From Caprimulgus europaeus (Eukaryota; Chordata; Aves; Caprimulgiformes; Caprimulgidae), in contig OU015528.1 in assembly GCA_907165065.1 (NCBI GenBank), forward strand, positions 32,138,515 through 32,202,514: a stretch of DNA of 64,000 nucleotides, given 5' to 3'. Positions 13,801 through 25,744 of this stretch are shown here, one piece after another (the stretch's first letter is position 1; every line of letters starts with the position of its first letter). The position numbers and the translations under genes were made by a program. The notes below the pieces were generated by a model. That model saw nothing but the letters and a program-made list of their open reading frames with translations, did not search any database and was not told where the DNA came from.

Positions 13801-14389
13801 ATATAAGCAATTGATTTTTTTAGATGCATTTTAGCACTTTTATTAACAAATGTTAACAAAAAATAGCAGGACATCCTGCTGCAGAGCGACAGCCATTTTG
13901 GTGTCAGCCTCACTGGGGTGTACCCTCCTTAGGCAGTGCAGAAGGCATAGTTCCTTTTGCTTGCTCTGTTTGTGGCCCCGTGAATCTCTCACGTTGGCAC
14001 AGTGGTGGACTCCAGCAGGAGAGGAGGATGTCTGAGCCTGCCTGTGGAGATGGGACCTGCAGGAAGTTAAGACTTGGGTTACCTGGTCTGTCAGTCCCAA
14101 GCAGATTTAGGAATCAGATAAAACATGAACACAATTAGTTTAGGCAAGTTGTCAGCAATTCTGTGTATGCTCAGTATCGGAAATGTAGGTACCTAAGTGA
14201 TTACAGGTAAGTGCTTTGGTAGATACAGCCTTCCAAATAACCAAAAATTAAGGTGGGAATTTTATGGATTGTGTTCATGGGTTCAGGAGCCTTCATTCTA
14301 CCTGTCACCTATGTTGTGTGTCTGTGTCTTCGAATTTAGCCGTCTAATGTTTTGAGGAGGCAGGAAGATGTTCGCAACGATGGTGTTTG
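10851..14389. other. Intergenic, no gene seen
   Basis: AT-rich DNA follows the CpG island. It contains a short T run near 11167-11178 and scattered short frames with no recognisable domain. I see no clear CR1 tail, LTR end or RNA gene. Confidence 0.6.
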
Positions 14390-14656
14390 TCTTTTACCAA
14401 GTAACTGTTATGCACGATGGAGCCCGGCTTTCCTGGAGATGGCTGAACACCTGCCTCCTGAAGGGAAGTGGTGAATGAAACCCTTGTTTTGCTTTGCTTG
14501 TGCACACAGCTTTTACTTTACCTATTAAACTGTCTTTATCTTAACCCACGAGTTTTCTCACTTTTACTCTTCCAATTCTCTCCTCCATCCCACTGCCGGG
14601 GAGTGAGTGAGCAGGTGTGTGGTGCTTAGTTGCTGATGAGGGTTTAAATCACAACA
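14390..14656 (+). mobile_element. LTR fragment of an endogenous retrovirus (fossil, 3' part of the LTR)
   Basis: The segment from 'gcacgatggagcccggcttt' through the 'cctattaaactgtctttatc' region and 'gggagtgagtgagcaggtg' to 'gtttaaatcacaaca' matches the 3' half of a very common avian ERVL-type LTR as I remember it. It is on the plus strand and ends in CA at 14656. The 5' part of the LTR is not recognisable and no internal region is attached. It looks old and incomplete. Confidence 0.75.
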
Positions 14657-15214
14657 TTGCCTTTTCCTGTCTCTGTAACCTAGCCCCAAAACAAAGAAAC
14701 AGTTGCTCAGTACACTGAGGCTTTAAACTCTGGACTGATATAGGTACTCAAGGTAAAAGTTCTGGGTTTTGTGTGCTGCTAAAATAAAATACTTCAATTA
14801 GTGCTTATAACTGGTGGTTGGTTTTTTGGTTGGCTTTTTTTTTTCCCCAAAAAATGAGTTTTGTAAATCAGTTGCAAGGGGCTACACAATTACCAATATC
14901 AAGAAGAAAGCAAATTACATGAATATTAAATAGTCTGACTTATTGCTGCCTTTTTGTGCTGATATTGAAGTATATATATACTATTAACTAGAAAAAGACT
15001 TTAAAAATTGGAATTACTGAAACTTTCATCTTTGCAAAAGATGTCTTGATAAGTAAGCAGCTAAAACAGATAAATGGAAAACATTCAAAACTATCTGAAA
15101 GTACCTAATGATTTTTGATGTAACTTAAGCCCCTAACTAATATAAATATGTGGCAAATGTATTCAAATTACTGACAATACTAAGACTCCATAAATGACCT
15201 CACATACTAACATC
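14657..15214. other. Intergenic, no gene seen
   Basis: AT-rich unique-looking sequence lies between the LTR fragment and the nested CR1 pair. A short T run occurs near 14838-14846. Confidence 0.6.
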
Positions 15215-16530
15215 TGCAGGTATTTCCATCTCTGGTGGTGTTCCACCACTCTCACAGTACAAAAATACTATTCTTGTGATGAAACTGAATTTCCTGTATT
15301 TCAGTTTGTGGAGGGCCACAAAACTGGTGGAGGGTTTAGAGGGGAAGCCATATGAGGAGAGGCTGAAGTCGCTTGGTTTGTTCAGCCCGGAGGAAACTGA
15401 GAGGAGATCTCACCACAGTCTATAAGTTCCTCCCAAGGGGAAGAGGAGGGGCAGGTGTTGATCTCTTCTCTCTGGTGACCAACAATAGTACCAGAGGAAA
15501 TGGCAGGAAGATGTGCCAGGGGAGGTTTAGGTTGGACATTAGGAAAAGGTTCTTCACCGAGAGGGTGGTGAAGCACTGGAACAGGCTCCCCAGGGAGGTG
15601 GTCATGGCACCAAGCCTGACAATATTTAAAAAGCATTTGGACAATGCCCTCAGACACATGGTCTGAATCTTGGGATTGTCCTATGCTAGGGCAAGAGTTG
15701 GACTCAATGATCCTTGTGGGTCCCTTCCAACTCACAACATTATATGATTCTGTGGATACCACTGAGAAGAGTTTGGTTCCATCCCCTTTTCTCCTACCAG
15801 TCAGGTATTTATACACATGGGCAAGACCCCCTCCAAGCCTTCTATTCTCCAGATTTAACAGCCCCAGCTCTCTCACCCTCACCCTCCCTATGTCAGATGC
15901 TCCAAGCCCATAATCATCTTTGTGTCCCTTTGCTGGACCTACTCCAGTATGTCCATGTCTCTCTTGTACTGGGGAGCCCAGGACTGGACCCAGGTGTGTC
16001 TCACCAGTGCTGAGCAGAGGGGAAGGATCACCTCCCTTGACTTGCTGGCAATGCTCTGCCTGATGCAGCCCAGGAGGCTGTTGGTCATCTTTGCCACAGG
16101 GCACATTGCTGCCTCATAGTCAATTTGGTGTCCACCAAGACGCCAAGGGCCTTCCCTGCAAAGCTACTTTCCAGCTGGTCAGCCCCCAGCCTGTAGTAGT
16201 ACATGGGGTTACTCGTCCCCATGCGCAGAACTTTGCATTTCCCTTTGCTGAACTTCATGAGGTTCCTGTTTGCCCATTCGTCCAGCCTGTTGAGGTCCCT
16301 CTAAATGGAAGACAAATCACCCAGTGTATCTGCCTCTCCTCCCAGTTTTATGTCATCAGCAAACATGCTGAGGGTGTGTTCTATCCCATTGTCCAGGTCA
16401 TTAAGGATGTTAAATTGGTCCCAGTATCAAGCCCTGAGGTACACCACTAGTGACTGACTTCCAGCTGGACTTGATGCTGCTGATCACAACCCTCCTGTAC
16501 AGCCTGGTTCAGGTGCACCGAACTGCGTGC
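15215..16530 (-). mobile_element. Older CR1 LINE, split by a younger CR1
   Basis: The main part, about 15757-16530, reads on the minus strand from the late reverse-transcriptase region ('ccagctggaagtcagtcact', 'ttgctgatgacataaaactg') toward the CR1 3' end. The continuation of the same element, with 'actgaaatacaggaaattca' and 'actgtgagagtggtggaaca', is found on the far side of the plus-strand CR1, at about 15215-15312. The older element was therefore cut in two by the younger one. The coding part has several stops and is dead. The 5' end is truncated, as is normal for CR1. Confidence 0.85.
15313..15750 (+). mobile_element. Younger CR1 LINE nested in the older CR1
   Basis: This plus-strand CR1 3' portion starts near 'gccacaaaactggtggaggg', passes through 'gagaggctgaagtcgcttgg' and 'ggttcttcaccgagagggtg', and ends at 'atatgattc' followed by tgtgga. 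A matching TGTGGA lies at both borders (15307-15312 and 15751-15756) and could be a short target duplication, although CR1 tails resemble that text anyway. It is of the same subfamily as the copy at 346-527. Confidence 0.9.
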
Positions 16531-17145
16531 TCCCTTCACTCAGTGCTCTGCTACCTGCCTGGAGGAAGGCACCAGAATTCTACTTGATTTCTGTACTCAG
16601 CATAGGAAAGGCTTTCATTTTATTTTCTACCTACTTGAACAAACAGCCATAAGGCTGATGCTTAGCCAGGGTGCCCATCAGAAAAATGTCGGCCACACTT
16701 TTTCAATTTTGAAATGTAGATTAAATTTAGTCTTTTAAGGACTTTTGGTATTATTAATGCAAATTTATGTGAATTATACTATTCTCCTACAATATACAGA
16801 ACATTGAGCTGATCAGAGAGAAGGTATTTGAGATAATGGAATGATCTCCCAGAATGTGTTTGTAACCCTTGCACCAGACAAGGAGGAAAACATTCAATTA
16901 TACTTTATAGCAGCAAAGACTTACATAAATTGTTTAAAATATTCAAAGAACATCAAGATTAGAGAGATATAATAAGTATTTTATCATGAGTTTTCTACAA
17001 AGAAGATATGCTATTTAGTATTAATTACTGCTATTATTATAGGAATTAATGTAGTATTTAATTATTAATATTTATTATTATTTATTTATAATAATTATTT
17101 ATTTGTTAATGTTATTAATTATAGTAATTAATTATTGCTATTATT
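16531..17145. other. Intergenic, AT-rich with a TTA/ATT-rich stretch
   Basis: There is no gene here. From about 17020 to 17145 the sequence is dominated by TTA, ATT and TAAT words (for example 'tatttattattatttattta'), a degenerate simple repeat that abuts the 5' end of the next CR1. Confidence 0.7.
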
Positions 17146-19005
17146 ATTAGGAAAACCAAGGCCCTGACAGAATTTAATTTAGCCAGAGATGTCAAGGGCA
17201 ACAAAAAAAGCTTTTATAGGTATGTTGGGGAGAAAAGGAAAACTAGGGAAAATGTGGGCCCTCTCCGGAAGGCGACAGGAGATCTGGTCACCCAGGACAT
17301 TGAGAAGGCTGAGGTGCTCAATGACTTTTTTGCCTCAGTCTTTACTGGCAAGGACTCGTGCCACACTGCCCAAGTCCTAGAAATCCAAGGATGGGTCCAG
17401 GAGAATGAAAAGCCGTCCATGGTAGAAGATCAGGTTCGGGAGCACCTAAGGAACCTGAAGGTGCACAAATCCATGGGACCTGATGGGATGCATCCACGGG
17501 CCCTGAGGGAACTGGCGGATGAAGTTGCAAAGCCTCTATCCACCATAACTGAGAAGTCCTGGCAGTCTGGTGAAGTTCCTGCAGACTGGAAGAAGGGGAA
17601 CATCACCCCCATTTTTAAAAAGGGAAACAAGGAAGACATGAGGAACTACAGGCCGGTCAGTCTCACCTCAGTGCCAGGCAAGATCATGGAGCAGATACTC
17701 CTAGAAACTATGCTAAAGCACAGGGAGAATGAGAAGGTGATTGGTGACAACCAACATGGCTTCACCAAGGGCAAATCGTGCCTGAACAATCTGGTGGCCT
17801 TTTATAACGATGTTACAACATTGGTAGATAAGGCCAAAGCAACTGATGTCATCTACTTGGGAGTTGTGCAAGGCGTTTAACACCGTCCCACATGGCCTTC
17901 TTGTCTCTAAATTGAAAACATGTGGGTTTGATGGATGGACCACTCGGTGGATAAGGAACTGGCTGGATGGTTGCACTCAAAGAGTTGTAGTCAACAGCTC
18001 AAAGTCCGAGTGGAAACTGGTGATGAGTGGTGTCCCTCAAGGGTCGGTATTGGGACCGGTGCTCTTCAACATCTTTGTCAGTGACATGGACAGTGGGATT
18101 GAGTGCACCCTCAGCAAGTTTGCCGATGACACCAAGCTGAGTGGTGTGGTTGACACGCTGGAGGGACGGGATGCCATCCAGAGGGACCTTGACAGGCTTG
18201 AGAGGTGGGCCTGTGCTAACCTCATGAAGTTCAACAAGGCCAAATGCAAGGTCCTGCACCTGGGTCGGGGCAGCCCCAAGCATAAATACAGGCTGGGCAA
18301 TGAGTAGCTTGAGGCCAGCTCTGAAGAGAAGGACTTGGGAGTGGTGGTGGATGAGAAGTTCAAAGTTCAACATGAGCTGGCAATGTGCACTTGCAGCCCA
18401 GAAGGCAAATAACTGTATCCTGGGTTGCATCAAGAGAAGCGTGGCCAGCAGGTCGAGGGAGGTGATTCTCCCCCTGTGTCCACTCTTGTAAGGCCCCACC
18501 TGGAGTACTGTGTCCAGTTCTGGAGCCCCCAACATAAGAGAGACATCGACCTGTTAGAACGAGTCCAGAGGAGGCCACAAGGATGATCCGAGGGCTGGAG
18601 CACCTCTCCTACGAGGACAGGCTGAGAAAGTTGGGGCTGTTCAGCCTGGAGAAGAGAAGGCTCTGGGGAGATCTTATAGCGGCCTTCCAGTACCTGAAGG
18701 GGCTACAGGAAAGCTGGGGAGGGACTTTTCATAAGGGCAGTTAATGACAGGACAAGGGGAAATGGCTTTAAGCTGAAAGAGGGGAGGTTTAGGTTAGACA
18801 TTAGGAAGAAATTCTTCACTGTGAGGGTGGTGAGACACTGGAACAGGTTGCCCAGGGAAGCTGTGGATGCCCCCTCCCTGGAAGTGTTCAAGGCCAGGTT
18901 GGATGAGCAACCTGATCTAGTGGAAGGTGTCCCTGCTGATGGCAGGAGGGTTGGAACTGGATGATCTTTAAGTTTCCTTCCAACCCAAACCATTCTATGA
19001 TTCTA
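17146..19005 (+). mobile_element. Long CR1 LINE with broken reverse transcriptase
   Basis: This CR1 of about 1.86 kb includes much of ORF2. Frame one (about 17254-17880) carries the fingers region, with [32 protein letters not shown] and [16 protein letters not shown]. Frame two (about 17846-18307) carries [27 protein letters not shown] and [10 protein letters not shown] frameshift near 17865 separates them and a stop follows at about 18305, so it is a pseudogene. The first catalytic aspartate region reads ELCKAFNTV where CR1 normally has D.CKAFDTV, while the FADD box is intact. The 3' UTR runs to 'cattctatgattcta'. The 5' end is truncated in ORF2, so there is no endonuclease domain. Confidence 0.93.
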
Positions 19006-19934
19006 TTATCCAATGCTAACAGCTCTGATCCAGAAGAGGATATATGTCAAACCATAACTTTAATGATATGGTCAGTTCCACCAACAAAGTGAAAAGAGGT
19101 TTCCTGGATCATACAATCCAGCACATTCTGTGTAAAGCAATGCTCACAGCAACATTTAGAGATTCATACTCTTACTTTTAAAAAAAGGGTGTATTTTCTT
19201 TACAACAACCACAATCCATTTATAAAACTTTTTGTTCTCAAACTATATACTAGTACATATTTTGCCTTAACCGTCCTGCATAAACCAGTACCACTCCAGA
19301 GCTAAAACTAGCATTATGTTTCAACTTTATTGTAAAGTTTCCATATTACTAGGTAGTGCTGCTCATTTCTTTTTTCAGACTTACAAAGGGCAAAAAAGTC
19401 ACAAAAACATTTATTTCCTTTATAAAATTAATTAATTGCACCATTTTATATATGTACCTTGTCTCGTTCCCTTACAAATACATGCAAGTTGAACTAAGAT
19501 TTATAAGAATCAGATGGTTGTCAGAACTTGAGTAGAGGAGTTTATTTTTTTAGAAAAACCATGAAGAGCTTGTGTTTTGGTTATGTAGGCAAAAGACTCG
19601 TATGCAGTTTTCCTTAAATTTGATTGACTGTAATTTACTCATTGATCAGACCACTCTGAGAAGGATGTTGGCAGAATTAATTTTTTTATTATATTATTAA
19701 TCTTAATATTTATAATGAAGTCTTAATTCAGTCTATGGCAGAATTAAGTCTTTTCTTAATTTGATTAAAATAAGGAGTCTTCCAATTGCACTTGGGAAGT
19801 ATCTGGTTTTGAATCCACTTCATTTTACTTCTAGCACTATTCAGATGTAGTAGTAATTATAATAATAGTAACAATTAATTGAAGTACATTCACTAAAGGT
19901 TACATTTAAGGGTCTTAAATGTGCTTTTCTTTAC
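19006..19934. other. Intergenic, no gene seen
   Basis: This is AT-rich sequence between two CR1 copies, with runs of TTATTA near 19682-19710. No open frame worth noting and no repeat I recognise. Confidence 0.6.
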
Positions 19935-20558
19935 AGAATCACAGAACGTTATGGTTGGAAGGGACCCCAGGAGATCATCTAGTCCAACCCCCTGCCAAAG
20001 CAGGCTCCCTACAACAGGTTGCACAGAAAAGTGTCCAGGTGGGTTGTGAACATCTCCAGAGATGGAGACTTCACAACCTCTCTGGGCAGCCTGTTCCAGT
20101 GCTCTGGCACCCTCACAGTAAAGTTTTTCCTTAAGCTTGTCTGGAACTTCTGGTTTTCCAGTTTTTGCCCATTGCCCCTTGTCCTGTCACTGGGCACCGT
20201 CAAAAAGAGCCCGGCCCCATCCATTTGGCCCCCACACTTCAGGTATTTACAGACATTGATAAGATCCCCCCTTAATCTTCTCTTCTCCAGGCTGAAGAGT
20301 CCCAGCTCTCTCAGCCTTTCCTCACAAGGCAGATGCTCCAGGCCCCTCATCATCTTTGTGGCCTCCACTGGAGTCTCTCTAGAAGATCCCTGTCCCTCTT
20401 GAACTGGGGAGCCCAGAACTGGACACAGGTCTCCAGATGTGGCCTCACCAGGGCAGAGCAGAGGGGGAGGAGAACCTCCCTCGACCTGTTGGCCATGCTC
20501 TTTTTAATGCACCCCAGGATACTGTTGGCCTCCTTGGCCACAAGGGCACACTGCTGGC
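19935..20558 (-). mobile_element. CR1 LINE, 3' portion, minus strand
   Basis: Its 3' end is at the left ('acagaatcacagaacgttat', 'ggaagggaccccaggagatc') and it extends through 'cagcctgttccagtgctctg' to about 'gggcacactgctgg' at the right. The minus-strand open frames here (for example [20 protein letters not shown]) are CR1 3' sequence read through, and are not host genes. The element is 5'-truncated. Confidence 0.93.
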
Positions 20559-23500
20559 TTGGGCACACTGCCCAGGCTTGGGCAATAAAATGTTCAACTG
20601 TTAATACCAAGAATGGTACATTTGATTATTCAAACAGGTTTTCACCCATGCAAACCTACTAAAGTTAACTGGACAGAAAAAACTGGACTATTGATTCCCC
20701 CTGTTAACGCTTTTATGATACGATTATTTTTAGCTTACCTCTTGATTTGTAAATATGTACTGGAAAGCTAATTTCGCTGCTTCCCCTCTTATTGTCACCC
20801 CTCTGCTAAAAAGCTTACAACTCATGTTGTACTTACTATACATATGCTTTTGTCTTGAACATTTAGGTGCTCCTTCATTAATATTACTTAATTATAATTT
20901 GTTATCAAAAACATCTGTTTTAGCAATCAATATAGTAATTTAAATTTACATAGCAAATCCAAAGCAGTTCAGAAACTACTGGTATGACTGTTTATAGTTA
21001 CTAACAGTTAAAAATAGTCAATTTTTCATTTAAAAGGAATAAACTGAAACTCATTTTTTTGACATGAAGGATGAGAGAACAAATTCAGAACTAAAAGTAG
21101 CTGTTACTAAGACACAGTCTAAATGTTTGGGGAAAAAAATACCATCAACTCTAAAATAGCAGTGTGTTTTTGAGAAAGTGGAACAGTTGGGGAACTACTT
21201 GATCATTTTTCAATGGAGATCAAGTCCTGGAAGAAGCTGGGTGGTCTCAGTTCCCGTGGAGAAAGAGCAGGAGGAGGCTACCCAGCCTGCTGTTGAACAG
21301 AGCCCAGTGCTGGAAACCTTATTAAGGGTTGGTCTAGAAAATGAAGAAATGCAGGATAATGATAATCGAGTAACATACACCTGCCAGAGAAAACGGCACC
21401 TCTATATCAGCCAATGCAAACATGTCACTTTGAATCTTCTCTCATACAATTTGATAATCTTCTCTCATATAATATGATAAGTAGATTGATATAAAAAAAA
21501 TTTAGTAAAGATCCCTAGCTATTAATTTTCATTGTGATACAACTTGAGGGTAGCATGATATTATGCTACTTGGGAAAGAGCTGCTTATTTTCCAGCCTAT
21601 TCATTGCTTTCTCTCTTACAAGGCTCCTGCGCAAAAATACCATAAACACTCTCAAAGCCTTTGTAACAACAAAGACTGACTCAAAAAACCCCCAAAAACC
21701 AAAACCAAAACCCACCAACCCTTTGATGTCCATCTGTGATCCACAGAACAGATTACAGACACCAAAGCAGTGTGATGGTAACATCTCAACAATGAAATAA
21801 AGACGTTGAAACTGAAGAAACAAGGGGATCTGCAGTTTTATAATGCAATAATGTCTCATTAAATAAAGTGTCTCATTAAATAAAGTCTAATACAACCAGT
21901 TCAGAAATTGCAGCTAGTCCTTTGTGTAGACCAACAAATTAGCCATTATAAGCAATTCAAATGCAATGTTTTGATCTTTTCCAATGGCTAGCAATGGATA
22001 TTTACATTGGACATTTTCTGGGGGAAAATACAGTTCAGATTTACCGAAACAATTGCTCCTGAGGCTCTGTGAAAGTTATTCATCAGACAAGGCTTCTAAG
22101 GGAGGGAATCATCTAGGGGAACATTTCTGCCAGCCCTTCACACCTTATTTCCTACCTTCTGTCCAAAGGGCCATGCCTCAAGCAGGCAGGTCCCAGCAGA
22201 CAGGGGTCCAGGCTGGGGCACGGTGCTGCCATTCCTGACCCACGTCCTGGGGCTGCCGCAGCCTGTAGCTGGTAGGGTCGTTGCTTTCACACCCAACTAT
22301 TAGCTAAAACTGGCCTGGCTGGCAAGGTCTTTAGCATCTTCCAAAACACTTCCCAACACACATAGGTACTGCATGCCACTTGCATGGCACTATTTTAACT
22401 CAAACTACATTGAGTAGTACTGCAGATTATACTATCAGGGGCTTGCTATGGCACAAATACAGGTAACTCAGACCTGTACCTAGCTCATATAAGTTCTCCC
22501 TGCCACTGCCATGCTCTTAGCTTCAAAAAAGGAAATTCAAAGGGGCAACAAGAAGCAGCCACCAAGCAGAGGATCCTACTCTGTTTAGGTGTCACCTTCT
22601 TATTCCTTCCAGCCCAGTGAGACTCTAAGATGCTTCTTTGGGGTCTGAAAAGAGAAGATCTAGATCTTCCTCATGCTCCTGAGAGAAAAAAGGAGGGAAT
22701 CAGTGATAGTTACTGCTAACAGACTGAGATAGCAATAATGTTGCTACTGTAGGAGGTTGAGCTTCCCTGTGATTGCTGGCTGTGTCTAGCCCCTACTGAA
22801 TTGGGCAAGTGCAGAGGATAGCGAACGCTGTTCAGGTCTGCAAGTGAAATGACCACCCCTTGCAGTAGCAGCTAGCACCAGGACCATATGACAGTGATTT
22901 ACAGCACAGATTTGTTTCTCACAGAACCAAAACCTCCAGAAAAGCATGCACTGTGCGTAAGGGAATTACTCTGTTTCCACTGCCTCTCCCCAGCGGATCT
23001 CTGCCAATGATATTTGGACATTAGTTTTCAAATATGAGCATCTCAGTCCAACTCCTGCACACCAACTGCTGTACCTAGACATTTATGGAGCATTTGCGGT
23101 CAGTGAATAAATAATCACTGTCTGCATTTAAATATAGAATGTTTCCAAAGGATATTGCTGCCCATGTTTAAAAACAAAGCACATAGCTCAACATAAATTT
23201 TCGAAGGCTTTGCCAAGCTGAAGTCCTTGGATTTGCTTTACCCTGACTGAAACACTGAATCTTTAAGGTGCTGTTGTAAAAGCACTGGTTGCAACTGCTA
23301 ATTCACACAAGAACTGTAACTGCACGAAAGGAAAAAAGTAAACAGTCTACCGTGATAAAGCAAGTTCAGCATTTGCTACCTGCTGAGCTAAAGTAAAACG
23401 TGCTCACCTTGCAGAGTACATTTTACTCCATCTTTTTGTTTGCTATGCGCATCGTTTTTTCTCCATGGTAGCTTGCACCAGTTATGAATTCTGTTTTTGA

Positions 23501-24312
23501 ATAAAAGGCAGCTAACAAAAAGCAACTGCCTGTGTAATTCTGATTGCTCTTATGCCACAAACATGCTACTGTGCTTGTTTCAAGCTCTGATGGATGGCAC
23601 TTGATTTACTTTGCTCACGATGATGGTGTCTCCCTTTGCCATGGTGCAGTTGGGTGGCAAGGAAGGCTTCTGTGACCTGGGTGAGCCAGTAAGGACTGAA
23701 CTTGCTGTCCTGCCAAAACTTTGTGGGCTGAGGAAGCAAGTCCTTGGTGGGTCTAGGCCTTGGAGGTTAATAAGGGAAACACTTCTTCTAGGGTCCAGAG
23801 GAGGTTTAGTGGGATTTCTTACAGCCCAGAAGGTCTCTGCTGGACTGAGGCCAGGCCTGAAGGAAAAAATGACACATTGCAAAAACGCACTTGGCAGGCA
23901 AAACAGGGAAACTGGTTACAAACTCCTGCACCAACATTTTTGTTTTAGCCAACAGCTTGCTATTTGAAAACAAGTTTACAGCTGCAGTTTCTGTTCAAAC
24001 AAAATTCTATATTTAAAAGCTGAAAGCCATTTTGGTGTATTTGGATGTTCTCTTTCAAGAGGAGATGAAGACAGATTCACCTTGGACTTCTGTCTACTTT
24101 GGAGTCCTATTATAAATAGCAAAAGAAATGCAGATGCACAGAAATTCTGTAGAAAGTGGTCTAACTATAGAAATATATAACTAAATAAAATAAATTAGAA
24201 AATAAGAGCAATATGTAAAACATCTTGGAAAACTGTTGTTGCTGGAATTTTAGTTCTGAAGGTTTGATTTCCATACTGTAGTACAGGTTCTTTTAGGCTA
24301 TTTCAATCCTAT
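20559..24312. other. Intergenic, no gene seen
   Basis: The stretch is mixed AT-rich DNA with a somewhat GC-richer block at about 22,100-22,900. The region 23,580-23,967 is open on both strands (100 residues on minus, 118 on plus), but neither frame shows a recognisable motif and I see no convincing exon borders. 'tctcattaaataaag' occurs twice in tandem near 21852-21885. Confidence 0.55.
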
Positions 24313-24764
24313 TTGCCATGGACCTCTTCAGGCTCAGCTCTTAGGTCCAGCATGGGGACATCCATGGTCTGCAGATGGGGCTCTGGTCCAGCGCACCTCC
24401 TCACCCCCTGGCTCTGGGGATCCACAAGTCTGGCATTGAGTGGGGTCTCAATACTGTCACACTTGCCCTCAGGCTCGGCTTTTCTGCTCCAGCCTGGAGT
24501 CCTCCATGGCCTACACATGGGTATCTGCTCCACCATTGCATTTCCATGGGCTGCAGGGAACCTCCTTTGCATTCTCCTACTCCCTGGGGTTGAACTGGGT
24601 GTTTGAGGTTCTCTGTCCTCCCCCTCCTCCTTCACCTTCCTGGCAAGGAAGCTCTCTCTTTTTTTAGGCTGATGGTTGTCTTTTGTTCAGGTCAACGACC
24701 TCTCCTCCAGGTTCTCTCCACCTTCTTCTTTTCAAGACCATCCTTCCCCTCACAAATATGGATT

Positions 24765-25005
24765 TGCAGAGGTATTTCTCTATTGCTAATTGGTTCTTCC
24801 TTGGCTGGGGGGGCTCCACCTTGGAGCCAGGGGAGCTTTCGTGAAGCTTCTCACCAGGTGGCCCTTTCCCCCACTATCCCCCCCAAACCCAAAACACTCT
24901 CACAAATATGGATTTGAAGAGGCATTTCTCTATTGCTAATTAGCTCAGCCTGGGCTGGAGGCAGGTATGCCTTGGAGCCAGGGTAGCTTCCTGTAGCCCT
25001 CTCCC
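24765..25005 (-). repeat. Two-unit tandem repeat (about 110-130 bp unit) inside the LTR fragment
   Basis: The words 'acaaatatggatttg', 'ctattgctaatt' and 'ccttggagccagggg/tag' occur in the same order at about 24755-24845 and again at about 24898-24992. The copies differ at many positions, so the duplication is not recent. The related LTR at 37,085 shows one unit only. Confidence 0.7.
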
Positions 25006-25019
25006 CCACTCAAAAAATG

Positions 25020-25034
25020 CCCCCCCCCCCCCCC
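25020..25034 (+). repeat. Poly-C run
   Basis: Fifteen consecutive C residues lie near the outer end of the LTR fragment. Length is likely to vary between individuals and to be error-prone in sequencing. Confidence 0.95.
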
Positions 25035-25193
25035 ACAAACCTGTTGCAACAGGACACATACACTAGAAAATCTTGAAAATGAATACTGATAGTATTAATT
25101 TAACATATTTCAAAACAAACACATGCTACATATTAGGCCTATTCTATAAATACATTTTAAATGTATGACAGATATATAAATTAATACATCCCT

Positions 25194-25744
25194 TGTAATT
25201 GTAATAAACAACCAAGCCTTGTAATCAAGGTAGGTTTAGTTTTATATGCGAGGACAAAGTCAATAAAGCAAAAGCACAGCACTGGGCGCTTGACCCAAGT
25301 CAGAGGCACACTGAGAAAGATACGTTATCCCTTTATATACATTTAGGGTTGCCTTAGTCACATACATATTCATTTTAAGGTTGGGTTATTATAATTAGTT
25401 TTAAAAAGGGGCAGGGTTATCCTAATTACTTTGGGGGGACTTATTAAGATAAAATCCTATCTTTTTGTGCACGTGCGCTACTGCCTGGTGGTCGCGGGAA
25501 AGGTCCTTGGCAGGAAGGTCCACAGTCTCCTTCAGAGCAACCTCTTCACCCCTGGTGAAGGGGTTATCTGACCTCCAGACTGCCAGTTTGGTTCTCTCCC
25601 AATGGTGGGTGCAGTGGTGTTCATATCTCCCCAGTTCCTCAACTCCCCCGCTTTGTTCCCCCAGGATTGGTCATTTCAGGCCTCTTCATCAAATTCCCCA
25701 TATGTCAGCAAAAAAAAGCATTATTATGGTGAAAGCCAACAACA
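25194..25744 (-). mobile_element. Probable solo LTR of a different retroviral family (fossil)
   Basis: On the minus strand it starts TGTTG(TTG)GCTTTC near 25744, has 'gatgaagaggcctgaaatga' and a TATA-like 'tgtatataaaggg' at about 25343-25331, then a region resembling R/U5 with 'gctttattgactttgtcc', and closes at 'attacaattaca' near 25194. This layout and its length of about 550 bases are typical of an avian retroviral LTR. I see no clean target duplication and no attached internal region. Family not named with confidence; probably ERVK/ERV1-like. Confidence 0.6.

Larger units (their letters stand above)
24313..25050 (-). mobile_element. LTR fragment (fossil), relative of the 37 kb LTR in inverted orientation
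   Basis: Read on the minus strand, this is nearly the same as 37,085-37,675 on the plus strand over roughly 550 bases, sharing for example 'gaaggatggtcttgaaaaga' and 'ccatgctggacctaagagct'. It keeps the 5' part of the LTR and lacks the 3' part that the 37 kb copy has. It also contains an extra partial copy of a unit of about 110 bases (see the tandem-repeat entry). It is incomplete, with no internal viral region attached. Confidence 0.8.

Noticed and set aside
15382-16104. 240-residue minus-strand frame
   Set aside because: It runs through the two nested CR1 copies and is read-through of repeat DNA.
17999-18535. 178-residue minus-strand frame
   Set aside because: Antisense shadow of the CR1 reverse transcriptase.
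23580-23967. Overlapping frames of 100 and 118 residues on opposite strands
   Set aside because: No motif, no exon borders, and open on both strands at once, which suggests moderate GC content and chance.
24309-24635. 108-residue frame repeated at 37,360-37,821
   Set aside because: It looked like a duplicated gene, but both copies lie inside related LTR fossils in opposite orientation.
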